Part shown: in pieces, positions 7,510-21,392 of the stretch
Numbering within the stretch: position 1 is the first letter of the stretch
How the letters are laid out: each line of letters opens with the position of its first letter
Assembly (NCBI GenBank): GCA_963788325.1
Contig: CAWBGJ010000009.1
Location: 124,001-188,000 of the forward strand
Source of the DNA: Prado023 sp963788325
GTDB taxonomy: Bacteria > Actinomycetota > Actinomycetes > S36-B12 > CAIYMF01
Direction of reading: 5' to 3'
DNA: 64,000 nt
The notes under the pieces: model-generated
What the model saw: only the letters and a program-made list of their open reading frames with translations
What the model was told of the DNA's origin: nothing
Database searches by the model: none
Program-made: the position numbers and the translations under genes

Positions 7510-8787
7510 TCAGGCCCGCGCCGAGGTGCTGAGGTCGTCTGGCGGGCGTGAGGCGAGCACGGCCCCCATGCCCAGGGCCATGAAGCCCGGCACGAGCAGG
7601 AAGGCGCTGCCCACGCCCACCTGTGCGGCCAGGGCGCCCAGGACGAACGGGCCGATCCCGGAGGCCAGGCCGACGAAGGCCATCGCCGTGGACAGCGCAC
7701 GGTCCGGGCGGTCGGGCATGACCAGGACGGCCCGGTCCAGGAGCAGCGGGAAGGTGACCGACAGGCCCATCCCGGTGACCAGGAGGCCCAGGACCGCGAT
7801 CGGCACCGAGCCCGCGGTCCAGAACAGGAAGAAGCCAGCCGCTGCCAGCAGCCACCCGCCCACGAGCAGGCCGTGCGCGGGCAGGCGCAGCGCCAGGCGA
7901 GCACCGAACGTCCGCCCGATTGCGACACCGGCCACCGCGGCACTCATCGCCGCCGTTGCGGTCCCAGGCGCTGCCCCGAGGTTCTCGCGCAGCAGCGTCG
8001 CCCCCCAGTAGCTCACGGCCAGCTCCGCGCCGGCGGTGGCGAACACAGCCACCATCACGACCCAGATCTGGCGGGGGAAACCACGCCCGCCGGTCAGCGG
8101 GTCCGGCGGGTGCAGCGGGTCCGACGCGTCCGGCCGCTCGGCAGGCACCGCGTCCATCGGTCCGGCGATCACGTCAGCAGGCCCATGTTCACCGTGGGCG
8201 CCCGCGTCCTCCCAGGCGCCGTGAGCGGCAGACCGACCCCGCAGGGACAGCGCGAGCAGCACGGCCAGAGGGATCGCCACCGAGAGCCCGACCCGCCAGC
8301 CCAGGCCGATCGCGAGGAAGCCGCCCATCAGCAGCGGGGACAGCAGCCCGACCCAGGCCGCGGCAGCACTTCCCTCGGTGAGTGCGGCCGGAGCCACGTC
8401 GGGATGGAGCACCGTCAGCTCGGCATTGGCTGCCGCAACGGCCACCGATCCCGAGGTGCCCGCGAAGTACGTGCCGATCAGGGACACCACCAGCGTCGGG
8501 GCCAGCACCACGCCCAGGATGCCCAGGGCCATCACCAGCAGGCAGGAGACGATGGTCGAGCGACGGCCGAACCGGGCGACCGCCGGTGCAGTCACCACGC
8601 CCACGGTGAGCATCGCCGCGGCCATCGCGGTCCCGTGCAGGGCCACGGCTTGCGCGGAGATGCCCAGGTCCTCGGCGATCAGCGGCGTGGCCGGACCGAC
8701 GCTGTAGAAGAAGAAGGCCGAGGCCCCGTTGACCGCGTACATCTGGAGGGTCAGCCGGTTGCGCACGACCCGGGCGGGCGCAGTCAC
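7510..8787 (-). CDS. Major facilitator superfamily permease
   Basis: A 425-residue MFS transporter with about twelve hydrophobic segments in two halves. The first half carries the loop signature VARFGRRSTIVSCLLV (the MFS motif A position). A hydrophilic His/Pro/Asp-rich linker of roughly 50 residues (around HGEHGPADVIAGPMDAVP) separates the halves. The GTG start is at 8787. The gene is convergent with xthA with only 22 bases between them. The substrate cannot be predicted; drug or metabolite efflux is possible. Confidence 0.85.
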   Translation of the reverse strand: MTAPARVVRNRLTLQMYAVNGASAFFFYSVGPATPLIAEDLGISAQAVALHGTAMAAAMLTVGVVTAPAVARFGRRSTIVSCLLVMALGILGVVLAPTLVVSLIGTYFAGTSGSVAVAAANAELTVLHPDVAPAALTEGSAAAAWVGLLSPLLMGGFLAIGLGWRVGLSVAIPLAVLLALSLRGRSAAHGAWEDAGAHGEHGPADVIAGPMDAVPAERPDASDPLHPPDPLTGGRGFPRQIWVVMVAVFATAGAELAVSYWGATLLRENLGAAPGTATAAMSAAVAGVAIGRTFGARLALRLPAHGLLVGGWLLAAAGFFLFWTAGSVPIAVLGLLVTGMGLSVTFPLLLDRAVLVMPDRPDRALSTAMAFVGLASGIGPFVLGALAAQVGVGSAFLLVPGFMALGMGAVLASRPPDDLSTSARA

Positions 8788-8853
8788 CGGACCACCCTAG
8801 TGTCAGCGCGCTCCCAGCGATCGGGGGCGGCTCCCGCCGGGCGAGCGGGTGGG

Positions 8854-11067
<2,214 letters not shown>

Positions 11068-11101
11068 GGTCCTGGGCACTCCTCGGTGGGGGGGCTGGCT
11101 A

Positions 11102-11115
11102 TCTTGACGTCAAGA
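11102..11115 (-). promoter_or_regulatory. Perfect palindrome upstream of icd, probable operator
   Basis: TCTTGACGTCAAGA is a perfect 14-base palindrome located 35-48 bases before the icd start, in the 219-base divergent gap between icd and the secreted-protein gene at 11287. The size, symmetry and position near a promoter suggest a dimeric repressor or activator site. No regulator gene for it is recognisable in the window. The rest of the gap shows nothing else I can name. Confidence 0.5.
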
Positions 11116-11286
11116 GAATCGTGGGCGCCGCGCACAAGGATATCGGCGTCTCGCGACAGGGCCCGCAACTGGCCGCAGGCCGGCGTCCGGGCGACCCCTC
11201 GATCCCTAGCCACTCACTAGCACAGCGTTAACCACGCGGCGCCGCTGCTGGCGTGATCCGCCTCCGGATGGCGCTACCGTGGCGTC

Positions 11287-11886
11287 ATGACCACCCTCAG
11301 CACAGGCACGCGCACCGTCCTGGCCACCGCCGCAGCGGCAGCCCTCGTCCTCGGCTCGGCCGGTGGCGCGCTGGCCCACCCGGGCAAGGCGAAGAAGTCC
11401 GGCAAGCAGGAGTACATGCAGTTGCGCACGGTGGACGCGCACAACGGGTTCATCAACGTCAACCCCAAGGCCAAGCATCGCGACCTCAAGCTCAAGGCGA
11501 ATGTACGCGACACGGTCCGGGCCGCAGACCCGACGTCAGTCACGGTGACCCTCGCGCACTTCGACGCCAGGCGGGTCCCGGCGACCGCGCCACTGCTGGA
11601 CCCGATGCCCGTCGCGCTGGCCCTGAAGGGCAAGGCCGGCAAGAAGTCCCAGAACTACCGGGCCACGGTCGACGGTGACGTGATCGCCGGGCTGCTCGCG
11701 ACCAAGGTCCCGGTGGGCAGTTCCGTGCTCGTCTGCATCAGCGCGGCAGGGCTCACCGCCGCCGATGGGGTCACCGTCAAGGCACCACGGCGCCAGGTGG
11801 AGCGCAAGCTCGGACGCGACTGCGTCCGTGTGGTCAACATCGATCCCACCACCACGAAGAGCCGCTCGGACGACCGGGCATCCTGA
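11287..11886 (+). CDS. Small secreted protein, function unknown
   Basis: A 199-residue protein with a clear Sec signal peptide: a short basic-polar start, a hydrophobic core (VLATAAAAALVLGSAGGALA) and a likely cleavage after ALA. The mature part is Lys-rich and beta-rich (DTVRAADPTSVTVTLAHFD), with two cysteines (VCISA and RDCVRV) that could form a disulfide. It has no domain I recognise. It is divergent from icd and convergent with sua5. Confidence 0.75.
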   Translation: MTTLSTGTRTVLATAAAAALVLGSAGGALAHPGKAKKSGKQEYMQLRTVDAHNGFINVNPKAKHRDLKLKANVRDTVRAADPTSVTVTLAHFDARRVPATAPLLDPMPVALALKGKAGKKSQNYRATVDGDVIAGLLATKVPVGSSVLVCISAAGLTAADGVTVKAPRRQVERKLGRDCVRVVNIDPTTTKSRSDDRAS

Positions 11887-11943
11887 GCCCGGTCCGGTCT
11901 GATTCGATCCGGCACTGGCTCGGCGGCCCGAACGCAGCCCGAC

Positions 11944-13005
11944 TCACTGCTTCTGCGCGGCCCTCGCGAGGCGATCACGGACCGCGTACGCCAGGGGACC
12001 GGCGCCCGGGTCGGGCAGCACCACGACCACGCTGCCCAGACCCAGCTCGTCGGCCCGGCGCAGGGACGCGTACAGCACCCGGGCATACTCCTGGGCGGTC
12101 CGTGGACTGGCCAGCCGCGTCCAGCCCGCCGGCGTGGGCACGTCCGCCTCGGCGATCAGGCCGCTGGGGGATCCCGATGATGCCTCGGCCGACCTCGCGA
12201 TGTCCCGTGCCGCGGGGGGCTCCAGCAGGACGACCCGGGCCGAGGGCGCGTAGTGCGAGGCCAGCGTCCCGGGTGCACGGACCGAGGTGGACCCGGCCGC
12301 ACCGAGCTCCGGCTCGCCCTGTGCGACTGGGGTCGCCAGCACGGCGTCGACCTGCTCCTGGCTGATCGCCCCGAGCCGCAGGACGCGCGGCGGGGCGACG
12401 GTGCAGTCCACGATGGTCGACTCCACGCCCACCGCGCAGGGTCCGCCATCGACGACCAGGTCACGGTCCGGATCCAGTAGTTCGCCGAGCTCGTCGACGA
12501 CGTCGGCGGCGCGGGTCGGACTCACCCGGCCGAACCGGTTGGCGCTCGGCGCGGCCACCCCCCGCGCGCGGTCACCGGAAGCCCGGGCCAACGCGCGCAG
12601 GCAGGCCAGGGCCACCGGGTGGTCCGGGCAGCGCAGGGCAACGGTGTCCTGACCGCCGGTGATGAAGTCACCCGCACGCGAGCTGCGCGCCACGATCACC
12701 GTCAGCGGCCCGGGCCAGAAGGCCTGCGCCAGCTGATGTGCGGTCGGGTCGGGCGCGGCCGACCAGCCATCCAGAGCCTCGGGGCCGGCCACGTGGACGA
12801 TCACCGGGTGGTCGGCGGGCCGGGCCTTGGCCCGATAGATCCGCGCCACGGCGGTGGCGTCCTGGGCGTCGGCCGACAGCCCGTACACCGTCTCGGTCGG
12901 CAGGCCGACGAGCCCACCGGCCAGCCACGCCCGCGCCACCTGCTCGGCGACCGCCGGGTCAGGCGTTCCGTCCATGGCCAGCCCGGCCAGGAGCGTGAAG
13001 GTCAC
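11944..13005 (-). CDS. sua5: L-threonylcarbamoyladenylate synthase (Sua5/YwlC/TsaC, long form)
   Basis: Makes threonylcarbamoyl-AMP from threonine, bicarbonate and ATP for the t6A37 modification of ANN-decoding tRNAs. The YrdC domain fills the first 200 residues: GLVGLPTETVYGLSADA, RIYRAKARPADHPVIVH, FWPGPLTVIV, VALRCPDHP and APSANRFGRVSPT. A linker and a C-terminal Sua5 domain follow (LASHYAPSARVVLL to the end), so this is the 350-residue long form. ATG 13005 is the start; MDGTPD at 12975 is an alternative. The secA stop lies 9 bases upstream, so the gene is transcribed behind secA. Confidence 0.93.
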   Translation of the reverse strand: MTFTLLAGLAMDGTPDPAVAEQVARAWLAGGLVGLPTETVYGLSADAQDATAVARIYRAKARPADHPVIVHVAGPEALDGWSAAPDPTAHQLAQAFWPGPLTVIVARSSRAGDFITGGQDTVALRCPDHPVALACLRALARASGDRARGVAAPSANRFGRVSPTRAADVVDELGELLDPDRDLVVDGGPCAVGVESTIVDCTVAPPRVLRLGAISQEQVDAVLATPVAQGEPELGAAGSTSVRAPGTLASHYAPSARVVLLEPPAARDIARSAEASSGSPSGLIAEADVPTPAGWTRLASPRTAQEYARVLYASLRRADELGLGSVVVVLPDPGAGPLAYAVRDRLARAAQKQ

Positions 13006-13013
13006 CGGCTGGA

Positions 13014-15866
<2,853 letters not shown>

Positions 15867-15965
15867 GCGGGCCCCTCTCGCAACTCGGGTGCACAGCCCC
15901 CGACGCAGTCCTGCCCGGGGTTCACTGGCCCCATCGTAATGCGCGGACCGCCCGGGGCGGACCCC

Positions 15966-16586
15966 TCAGTCGGGCAGCGCCACGAGGCCACGGCGCAGGG
16001 CGATGGCCACCGCATCCGTGCGATTGGTGGCCTCGAGCTTGCCCATCACGGAGTGCACGTGATTGCGCACGGTGTTGGCGCTGATGCCCAGGCGCAGACC
16101 GATCTCGGCGTTGGTCGCCCCGGAGAGCAGGCCGGCCAGGACCTCCAACTCGCGTGGGCTCACCCCGGACGGGCCTGCCCCGGAGGACTCGACGAGCAGC
16201 TCCGCGCGCAGCCCCGCGGCCAGCGGGGCCGCCACCCAGTCCTGCCCGCGCACGGCAGCCGAGACCGCAGCCACGAGCTCAGCCGGCGTGCACTGCCGGT
16301 GCACGAGCGCGCGGGCACCGGCCTCCATCGCCTGTATGCCGCCCTCGGCGGACGTCCGGCGGACCACCACCACCACCGCCAGCTGCGGGGCGCGATCGAT
16401 CAGGTCCGCGACGAGCTCAGCGGCGTAGGGGGTCCGGGCAAGCGCGGCATCGAGCAGGACCGCGGCCGCCCTGCGGTCGGCCAGCCCGCGCAGAGGCGCG
16501 CCGTGGGCGTGCACGGTGGGGCTGAACCCACGCTCGGCCAGGACCGCGCTGGCTCCTGCGGCGAAGACCGGCTCGGCGTCGGCCAC
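15966..16586 (-). CDS. LuxR-type regulator with a degenerate receiver domain
   Basis: About 206 residues. The C-terminal 65 residues are a clear LuxR/NarL helix-turn-helix (SPRELEVLAGLLSGATNAEI, RLGISANTVRNHVHSVMGKL). The N-terminal part resembles a receiver: VADAEPVF at the first strand and AVLLDAAL with a possible phospho-acceptor Asp. However, the acidic pair is reduced and the conserved Lys is replaced (RALVHRQCTP), so phosphorylation is doubtful. No ATG is available. GTG 16586 is used here, but coding character continues upstream toward the hpf stop at 16654 without a normal start codon. The true start may be a rare codon, or a frameshift may hide it. Confidence 0.7.
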   Translation of the reverse strand: MADAEPVFAAGASAVLAERGFSPTVHAHGAPLRGLADRRAAAVLLDAALARTPYAAELVADLIDRAPQLAVVVVVRRTSAEGGIQAMEAGARALVHRQCTPAELVAAVSAAVRGQDWVAAPLAAGLRAELLVESSGAGPSGVSPRELEVLAGLLSGATNAEIGLRLGISANTVRNHVHSVMGKLEATNRTDAVAIALRRGLVALPD

Positions 16587-16653
16587 GACGACCTTGGCCG
16601 AGCGGGTCGCGCCCAGGCCCAGTCGACCGATGAGTCCCTCGCGCGCCGCCGGC

Positions 16654-17259
16654 CTAGCCGTTGCCCTCCCCCTCCAGGCGCAGCAGTCCGTAGTTGTAGC
16701 CGCGCCGGTGGTAGACCACCGACGGCGCACCCGACTCGCTGTCGCGGAACAGGTAGAAGTCATGCCCCACGAGTTCGAGGGCCTCCACCGCCTGGGCGAC
16801 ACTCATCGGGTCCGAGACGTGCTCCTTGAGGCGCACGACGATGGGGCCCTGCGCCCAGACCGTGCCGTCGTCGGCGCCCGCATCGCCCTGCTCCGCGTCC
16901 GGCTCGGGTCCTGTGGCCGGGGCTGCGGCCGGGACGACCAGGACCTTCTCGGTGCGCCGGTTGCGCTTGCGGTCGGCGGCGCGACGCAGCCGCTCCTCCA
17001 GCCGGCCGAGCGCGACGTCGGTGGCTGCGTACTTGTCCGGGGCATGGGCCTCGGCGCGGATCACCGGACCGGTCCCGCGGCAGGTGAGTTCCACCTCGTA
17101 GGCCCGGTCGGACTGGCGCGGATTGACCTCGTGGGTGACCTCGACGTCGACATGGGTGATGGGCATCCCGAACCTGTCGATCCGGTCCAACTTGCCCTCG
17201 ACATGCTCCCTGAACCGCTGTGACACATCGAGGTGACGACCCCTGACGACGATGTCCAT
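16654..17259 (-). CDS. hpf: Ribosome hibernation promoting factor, long form
   Basis: A 201-residue long-type HPF that dimerises 70S ribosomes in stationary phase. The N-terminal S30AE/RaiA domain runs from MDIVVRGRHLDVSQRF to about residue 105. A variable linker (residues 110-140, rich in Ala/Pro/Asp) follows, then the C-terminal dimerisation domain DPMSVAQAVEALELVGHDFY and YHRRGYNYGLLRLE. The ATG at 17259 has a strong GGAGG seven bases upstream and gives the family start; a longer frame reaching 17412 is rejected. It lies between comF and the regulator/secA on the same strand. Confidence 0.95.
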   Translation of the reverse strand: MDIVVRGRHLDVSQRFREHVEGKLDRIDRFGMPITHVDVEVTHEVNPRQSDRAYEVELTCRGTGPVIRAEAHAPDKYAATDVALGRLEERLRRAADRKRNRRTEKVLVVPAAAPATGPEPDAEQGDAGADDGTVWAQGPIVVRLKEHVSDPMSVAQAVEALELVGHDFYLFRDSESGAPSVVYHRRGYNYGLLRLEGEGNG

Positions 17260-17329
17260 GTGTCCTCCGAACGTAGGTGCCCGCGCATCACACGCCGGCG
17301 AAGTGAGTACCTCTCCCGCACCTGCAACG

Positions 17330-18103
17330 CTAGTCCGCCCCGGCCACCGACGCACGGTGCCGGGTCGGCCGACCGGCCCGCGTGATGGTCCCCGCACAGC
17401 AGACCGACGCACCGGCAGCGCGCAGGGCCCGGACCGCCTCCGTCAGGGTCGCTCCCGTGGTGGCCACGTCATCGACGACGACCACCAGCCCCGCCGGCAC
17501 CACGCCGGCACGCAGCGCCCCCGCGAGGTTGGCCCGACGTTGCGCACCGGACAACCCGACCTGGTCAGGGGTCGCCACAGCGTGCTCGAGGCAGCGCAGG
17601 CGATGGGCATCGATCCCGGATCGGCGCAGCTCTCGGGCGCCCCGGGCAGCCAGGACCGCCATGTGGTCCGCGCCGCGATCACGCACCGCGCCCCTGCGGG
17701 AGGGCACGGGGACCAACCAGATCGGGCCGGGTGCCGGGCGGGGCGCTACCCGGTCGCCCCCTCGTCCAGTTGCGTCGTGGTACCCCGCGTCGACCACGCC
17801 TGCGTCGACCAGCGCCGCGGCGACAGCCCGGGCGAGCAGGGCACCCAACGGCGTGGCCAGCCGGCGCACCTGCTCGTCCTTGAACGCGACCACCGCCCGG
17901 CCTGCCGGCCCCGCATGCTCCGCGGCGGCCCGGGTCGGCACCCGACCGGGCACCCACAGGGCGCTGCCCAGCACCGCCCGCTGGCACTGCGGGCACCACG
18001 CGCGGCCGGGTCGTCGGCAGCCGGCGCAGGACTGCGCCACGACGAGGTCCAGGGCTGCTTGCCCGGCCAGCGACAGCCAGGCTGTTGCCGGTCCCGCGCT
18101 CAT
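17330..18103 (-). CDS. ComF family phosphoribosyltransferase-like protein
   Basis: A 257-residue protein with an N-terminal four-cysteine zinc motif (CAGCRRPGRAWCPQC, residues about 27-41) and a C-terminal phosphoribosyltransferase fold with the PRPP-binding loop VVVVDDVATTGATL. This is the ComF arrangement known from competence proteins; the role in actinobacteria is unclear. The ATG at 18103 overlaps the lpqB stop as ATGA. It is conserved directly behind mtrAB-lpqB. Confidence 0.9.
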   Translation of the reverse strand: MSAGPATAWLSLAGQAALDLVVAQSCAGCRRPGRAWCPQCQRAVLGSALWVPGRVPTRAAAEHAGPAGRAVVAFKDEQVRRLATPLGALLARAVAAALVDAGVVDAGYHDATGRGGDRVAPRPAPGPIWLVPVPSRRGAVRDRGADHMAVLAARGARELRRSGIDAHRLRCLEHAVATPDQVGLSGAQRRANLAGALRAGVVPAGLVVVVDDVATTGATLTEAVRALRAAGASVCCAGTITRAGRPTRHRASVAGAD

Positions 18104-19857
18104 CCGGGGTAGGCCACCGAGCGCCCGGGGCCCTGGGGTCGCCACTGCAGGCCGACGTTGACGAACAGGTTCTCGGCGCTGCTCACCAGGGACTCCGAGC
18201 CCGGCGCCGCGGCGACCTCCGTGGGCTCCGGCGGTGCCCCGAGCGACTGGTCGCCGCCATCACCGACCGAGACGCGGAGCACCTGCCGGCCAGCCCCGCC
18301 GGAGGAACCGAGCACGTCGAGGGTGATCGAGTCGTGCCAGGCGGCGTCGGTGGCCTGTGTCACGGCCAGGCCCAGCCGATGGACCGACTCGACGCTCAGG
18401 GCACCCTCGGCGTCGGCGACCACGGCCCCCAGGTAGATCAACCCACCGGCGATCAGGGCAACCCGGGCCCCATCGCGGGCCAGGTGCACCGAGGTGATCG
18501 GGTCGGGGAGGTCAACGCCAGCCACCGGCACGTCCCTGGGTTCACCGTCGGAGCCGAGTCGCCGGAGCGTTCCGTCTTCGACGAACCACAGCGCCCCGTC
18601 GGTGTCGAAGCTCGCCCCACCGATCCGGCTACCCTCGATGCTCCGCTCGACGAGGTCCCCGTCCAGCGGCACCAGCCACAGGGTGCGCGCATCCGGGGTC
18701 ACGGCCGCGGCGACGCGCTGGTCGAGGGCGACTGCCAGGCCCAGCAGTTCCTCGGCCTGCGGGACCTGCAGCGCGATCGCGGTCCGGCTGGCCTCCGAGA
18801 TCCTGAGCACCGACGACCCGTCCAGCGCGTAGTAGGGCGTCCGAGCCTCACCCAGCGCCCCGGTGGACAGCACGTCGGGGCTGCGGGCCGACAAGGTCGC
18901 CCTATCCATCAGGGTCGGGGTCCCGGGCACGTCGAGGTCCTCCCCGCGGACCCGCAGTCGCACGGCCGACACCTCGGGCAGCTGCGTCAGCGTCCAGGTC
19001 AACTGGGCCGCCAGGTCGCGGCGCTGGGCGTCACTGGCCGTCAGCACCGAGTCGGTGAGCTCGACGACCGCCACCCCGTTGGTCACCGGCACCGCGCCCA
19101 GTGCGAGCTCGGTGCGCTGCGGCGCCCCCGTGCGCACCGCCGGGGACAGCCAGCTCGAGGGGCCCGCCAGCAGCCGTTCGGCCAGGGCCGTCGGCAGGCT
19201 CGGTCCGACCACGGGCAGCAGGCGACCGTCGGGGACCAGCGCGTTGCTGCGGGCCGAGGCATAGTAGGTCTGGTACTGCCGGTAGGCCCGACTCAGATCC
19301 GTGTCGTTGATCCACAGGCCCGTCGGCGGGGCTGCGATCCGCCACTGGGGCAGGCCTGAGGCCTCGTCGGGCACCAGCTCGAGGCCGAACCGGACCTCCG
19401 CACCCTCGGCCGGGTCCACCGACTCCGGGGAGCCATCGGGCAGCAGGCGTCCGGTGATCTGCATGGTGGCCTCGATGGTGTCCTTGGACAGCGAGTCCAG
19501 GGCCAGCGAGGACCGCTGGTAGACCGTGGTCGACTCGTCAGGATCCCAGGCCGCGGAGGCGGCCGGCGTCAGGTAGCGCCGCGCGATCGCATGATCGGAC
19601 TCGAGGCTCGCACTGGCCTCGAGGAACCCCCGCACGATCTCCTCGGGACTGGCCCCGACGCTGGGCGGTGCTGCGATCACCCGGATGAACTGCGAGCCCT
19701 CACCGGCGTCCACGACCGGGCCCTCCCGCACCGGCCCCGAGGTCGGGACCGATGCACATCCGGCCAGGACCACGCCCACGGCCAGCAGCAGGGCCACCGG
19801 CCACCCTCGGGGGGCCCCGCCACGGATCGCCGAGCGCTGGTCGTCACGGCCCCTCAT
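18100..19857 (-). CDS. lpqB: Lipoprotein LpqB (GerMN and beta-propeller domains)
   Basis: A 585-residue exported lipoprotein. The signal ends in a lipobox (VVLAGC, residues about 29-34). A GerMN domain and a seven-bladed-propeller-like C-terminal domain follow (repeated segments such as ARDGARVALIAGGLIYLGAV). In known actinobacteria LpqB interacts with the sensor MtrB and modulates cell-wall stress signalling. Here the start overlaps the mtrB stop by four bases (ATGA), and the stop overlaps comF, so mtrA-mtrB-lpqB-comF is one coupled operon. Confidence 0.95.
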   Translation of the reverse strand: MRGRDDQRSAIRGGAPRGWPVALLLAVGVVLAGCASVPTSGPVREGPVVDAGEGSQFIRVIAAPPSVGASPEEIVRGFLEASASLESDHAIARRYLTPAASAAWDPDESTTVYQRSSLALDSLSKDTIEATMQITGRLLPDGSPESVDPAEGAEVRFGLELVPDEASGLPQWRIAAPPTGLWINDTDLSRAYRQYQTYYASARSNALVPDGRLLPVVGPSLPTALAERLLAGPSSWLSPAVRTGAPQRTELALGAVPVTNGVAVVELTDSVLTASDAQRRDLAAQLTWTLTQLPEVSAVRLRVRGEDLDVPGTPTLMDRATLSARSPDVLSTGALGEARTPYYALDGSSVLRISEASRTAIALQVPQAEELLGLAVALDQRVAAAVTPDARTLWLVPLDGDLVERSIEGSRIGGASFDTDGALWFVEDGTLRRLGSDGEPRDVPVAGVDLPDPITSVHLARDGARVALIAGGLIYLGAVVADAEGALSVESVHRLGLAVTQATDAAWHDSITLDVLGSSGGAGRQVLRVSVGDGGDQSLGAPPEPTEVAAAPGSESLVSSAENLFVNVGLQWRPQGPGRSVAYPG

Positions 19858-21392
19858 GCGATCACCACGCCCTGCGGGGCCAGGGGCAGCCGGAGGGTGA
19901 AGGTCGCTCCAGCACCCGGTTCCCCGGTGACGGTCAGCGATCCCCCGTGTGCCCGGGCGTCGCCCTGGGCGATGGACAGGCCCAACCCGCTGCCGCCGAT
20001 CCGCCGCACCCGGGAAGGGTCAGCACGCCAGAACCTGGTGAACACCTGGGCGGCTTCCTGCTCAGTCAGCCCGATGCCCCAGTCGCGGACCAGGACCTGG
20101 GCGAATCCGTCGACGCTGCGCACCGTCACGACCACGGGCTTGCCCATGCCGTGCTCCAGCGCGTTGGAGATGAGGTTGGCCACGATGCGCTCCACCCGCG
20201 GGGCATCGCAGGGGACGACCAGGCTGGACAGCCCGCCCACCTGCACCTGGCTGCCGAGCTCGGCCGCCAACGGCGCCAGGGACATCGCCACCTGCTGGCA
20301 CGTGGCGCGCAGGTCGACGTCCTCGTAGTCCAGCTGCACTGAGCCGGCATCCTGGCGCGAGGTCTCGAGCAGGTCGGCCAGCAGCACCTCGAACCTGTTG
20401 AGCTGCTTCTGCAGCAACTCGATGGCCCGGGCGTCGTCGGTCTGCAGGGTCTGGCGCTTTCCGTGCAGGAGGTCCGCTGCCATCCGCACGGTGGTCAACG
20501 GCGTGCGCAGCTCGTGGGACACATCGGCCACGAACTGCTGCTGGACGGTCGAGAGCTTCTCCAACTCGTCGATCTGGGCCTGCAGCGTGCCGGCCATCTC
20601 GTTGAAGCTGATCGCCAGCTGGGCAACGTCGTCCTGGCCGCGCACGGGCATGCGCGCCTCGAGGTGCCCCGAGGAGAACCGGCGAGCGGTCCGGGCAGCC
20701 TCGTGCACGGGGCCGACGATCATGAAGGTGACCAGTGCTGCCAAGCCCGCGAGGCCGAGGATGACGAACAACCCGGCGACCGTCGTGGCGTTGCGGATCA
20801 GGGTGAGGGTCCCCTGCTCGCTGTCCAGGGGGAAGAGCTGGTAGAGCTCGTAGGGCCCCACATCGCGCACGGCCAGCGGCGCCCCCACGACCAGGCCCGG
20901 ACCCTGCCGGCCGTCGGTGTAGCGCATGGTGGTGTAGGTCCAGGCCTGCCGCTGGCTGCCGGCCACGACCTCACGCAACTCGGGCGGGACGCTGGTCTCC
21001 GAGATCAGGTTGGTCCCCCGCTCGGGGGTAGCCCCGAGCCCGGCGGGCTCGGAGGCCAGCATGAGCACCTCGAACAGCCCCGCCTGGGCACCGCGTGCAG
21101 CCATGGCCGCCACGACGGCATCGATCGTCCTCGAGGCAGGCGCATCGGCGCCGCTGACAGTGCTCGCGTCCAGGATCCGCTGGGCCTCACTGCGCGCGGC
21201 GGTGGCCTCGGCCAGCGCACTGGACTCCTTGGCCCCCAGGACGCCAGAGGAGATGCTGCCAAGCAGCACCGGCAGCAGCACGATCAGAACCGCCGAGGAG
21301 CCGAGCACCGTGCCGAGGATGACGCGGAAGCGCAGCGACTGGCTCCACCGCGTGCGCAGCAGGCTGGGCAGGGCCCGGACCCGCCGGAACAT
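19854..21392 (-). CDS. mtrB: Sensor histidine kinase MtrB
   Basis: A 512-residue membrane kinase, partner of MtrA in controlling cell wall turnover, division and osmotic responses. Visible are a first transmembrane helix (VILGTVLGSSAVLIVLLPVL), an extracytoplasmic region of about 160 residues, and a second helix (VAGLFVILGLAGLAALVTFM). HAMP (IVGPVHEAARTARRFSSGHL), the HisKA box VADVSHELRTPLTT with the phospho-His, and HATPase motifs NLISNALEHG, DWGIGL and GGSGLGLSIAQ follow. The ATG at 21392 shares one base with the mtrA stop (TGATG). Confidence 0.97.
   Translation of the reverse strand: MFRRVRALPSLLRTRWSQSLRFRVILGTVLGSSAVLIVLLPVLLGSISSGVLGAKESSALAEATAARSEAQRILDASTVSGADAPASRTIDAVVAAMAARGAQAGLFEVLMLASEPAGLGATPERGTNLISETSVPPELREVVAGSQRQAWTYTTMRYTDGRQGPGLVVGAPLAVRDVGPYELYQLFPLDSEQGTLTLIRNATTVAGLFVILGLAGLAALVTFMIVGPVHEAARTARRFSSGHLEARMPVRGQDDVAQLAISFNEMAGTLQAQIDELEKLSTVQQQFVADVSHELRTPLTTVRMAADLLHGKRQTLQTDDARAIELLQKQLNRFEVLLADLLETSRQDAGSVQLDYEDVDLRATCQQVAMSLAPLAAELGSQVQVGGLSSLVVPCDAPRVERIVANLISNALEHGMGKPVVVTVRSVDGFAQVLVRDWGIGLTEQEAAQVFTRFWRADPSRVRRIGGSGLGLSIAQGDARAHGGSLTVTGEPGAGATFTLRLPLAPQGVVIA

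Noticed and set aside
5238..7943. 901-residue open frame on the minus strand
   Set aside because: It covers the plus-strand genes at 5359 and 6651, including exonuclease III with all its motifs, and its composition is that of a reverse-frame shadow.
16587..16802. Upstream start at 16802 for the LuxR-type regulator
   Set aside because: It would overlap hpf by about 150 bases in another frame, and the added residues look non-coding.
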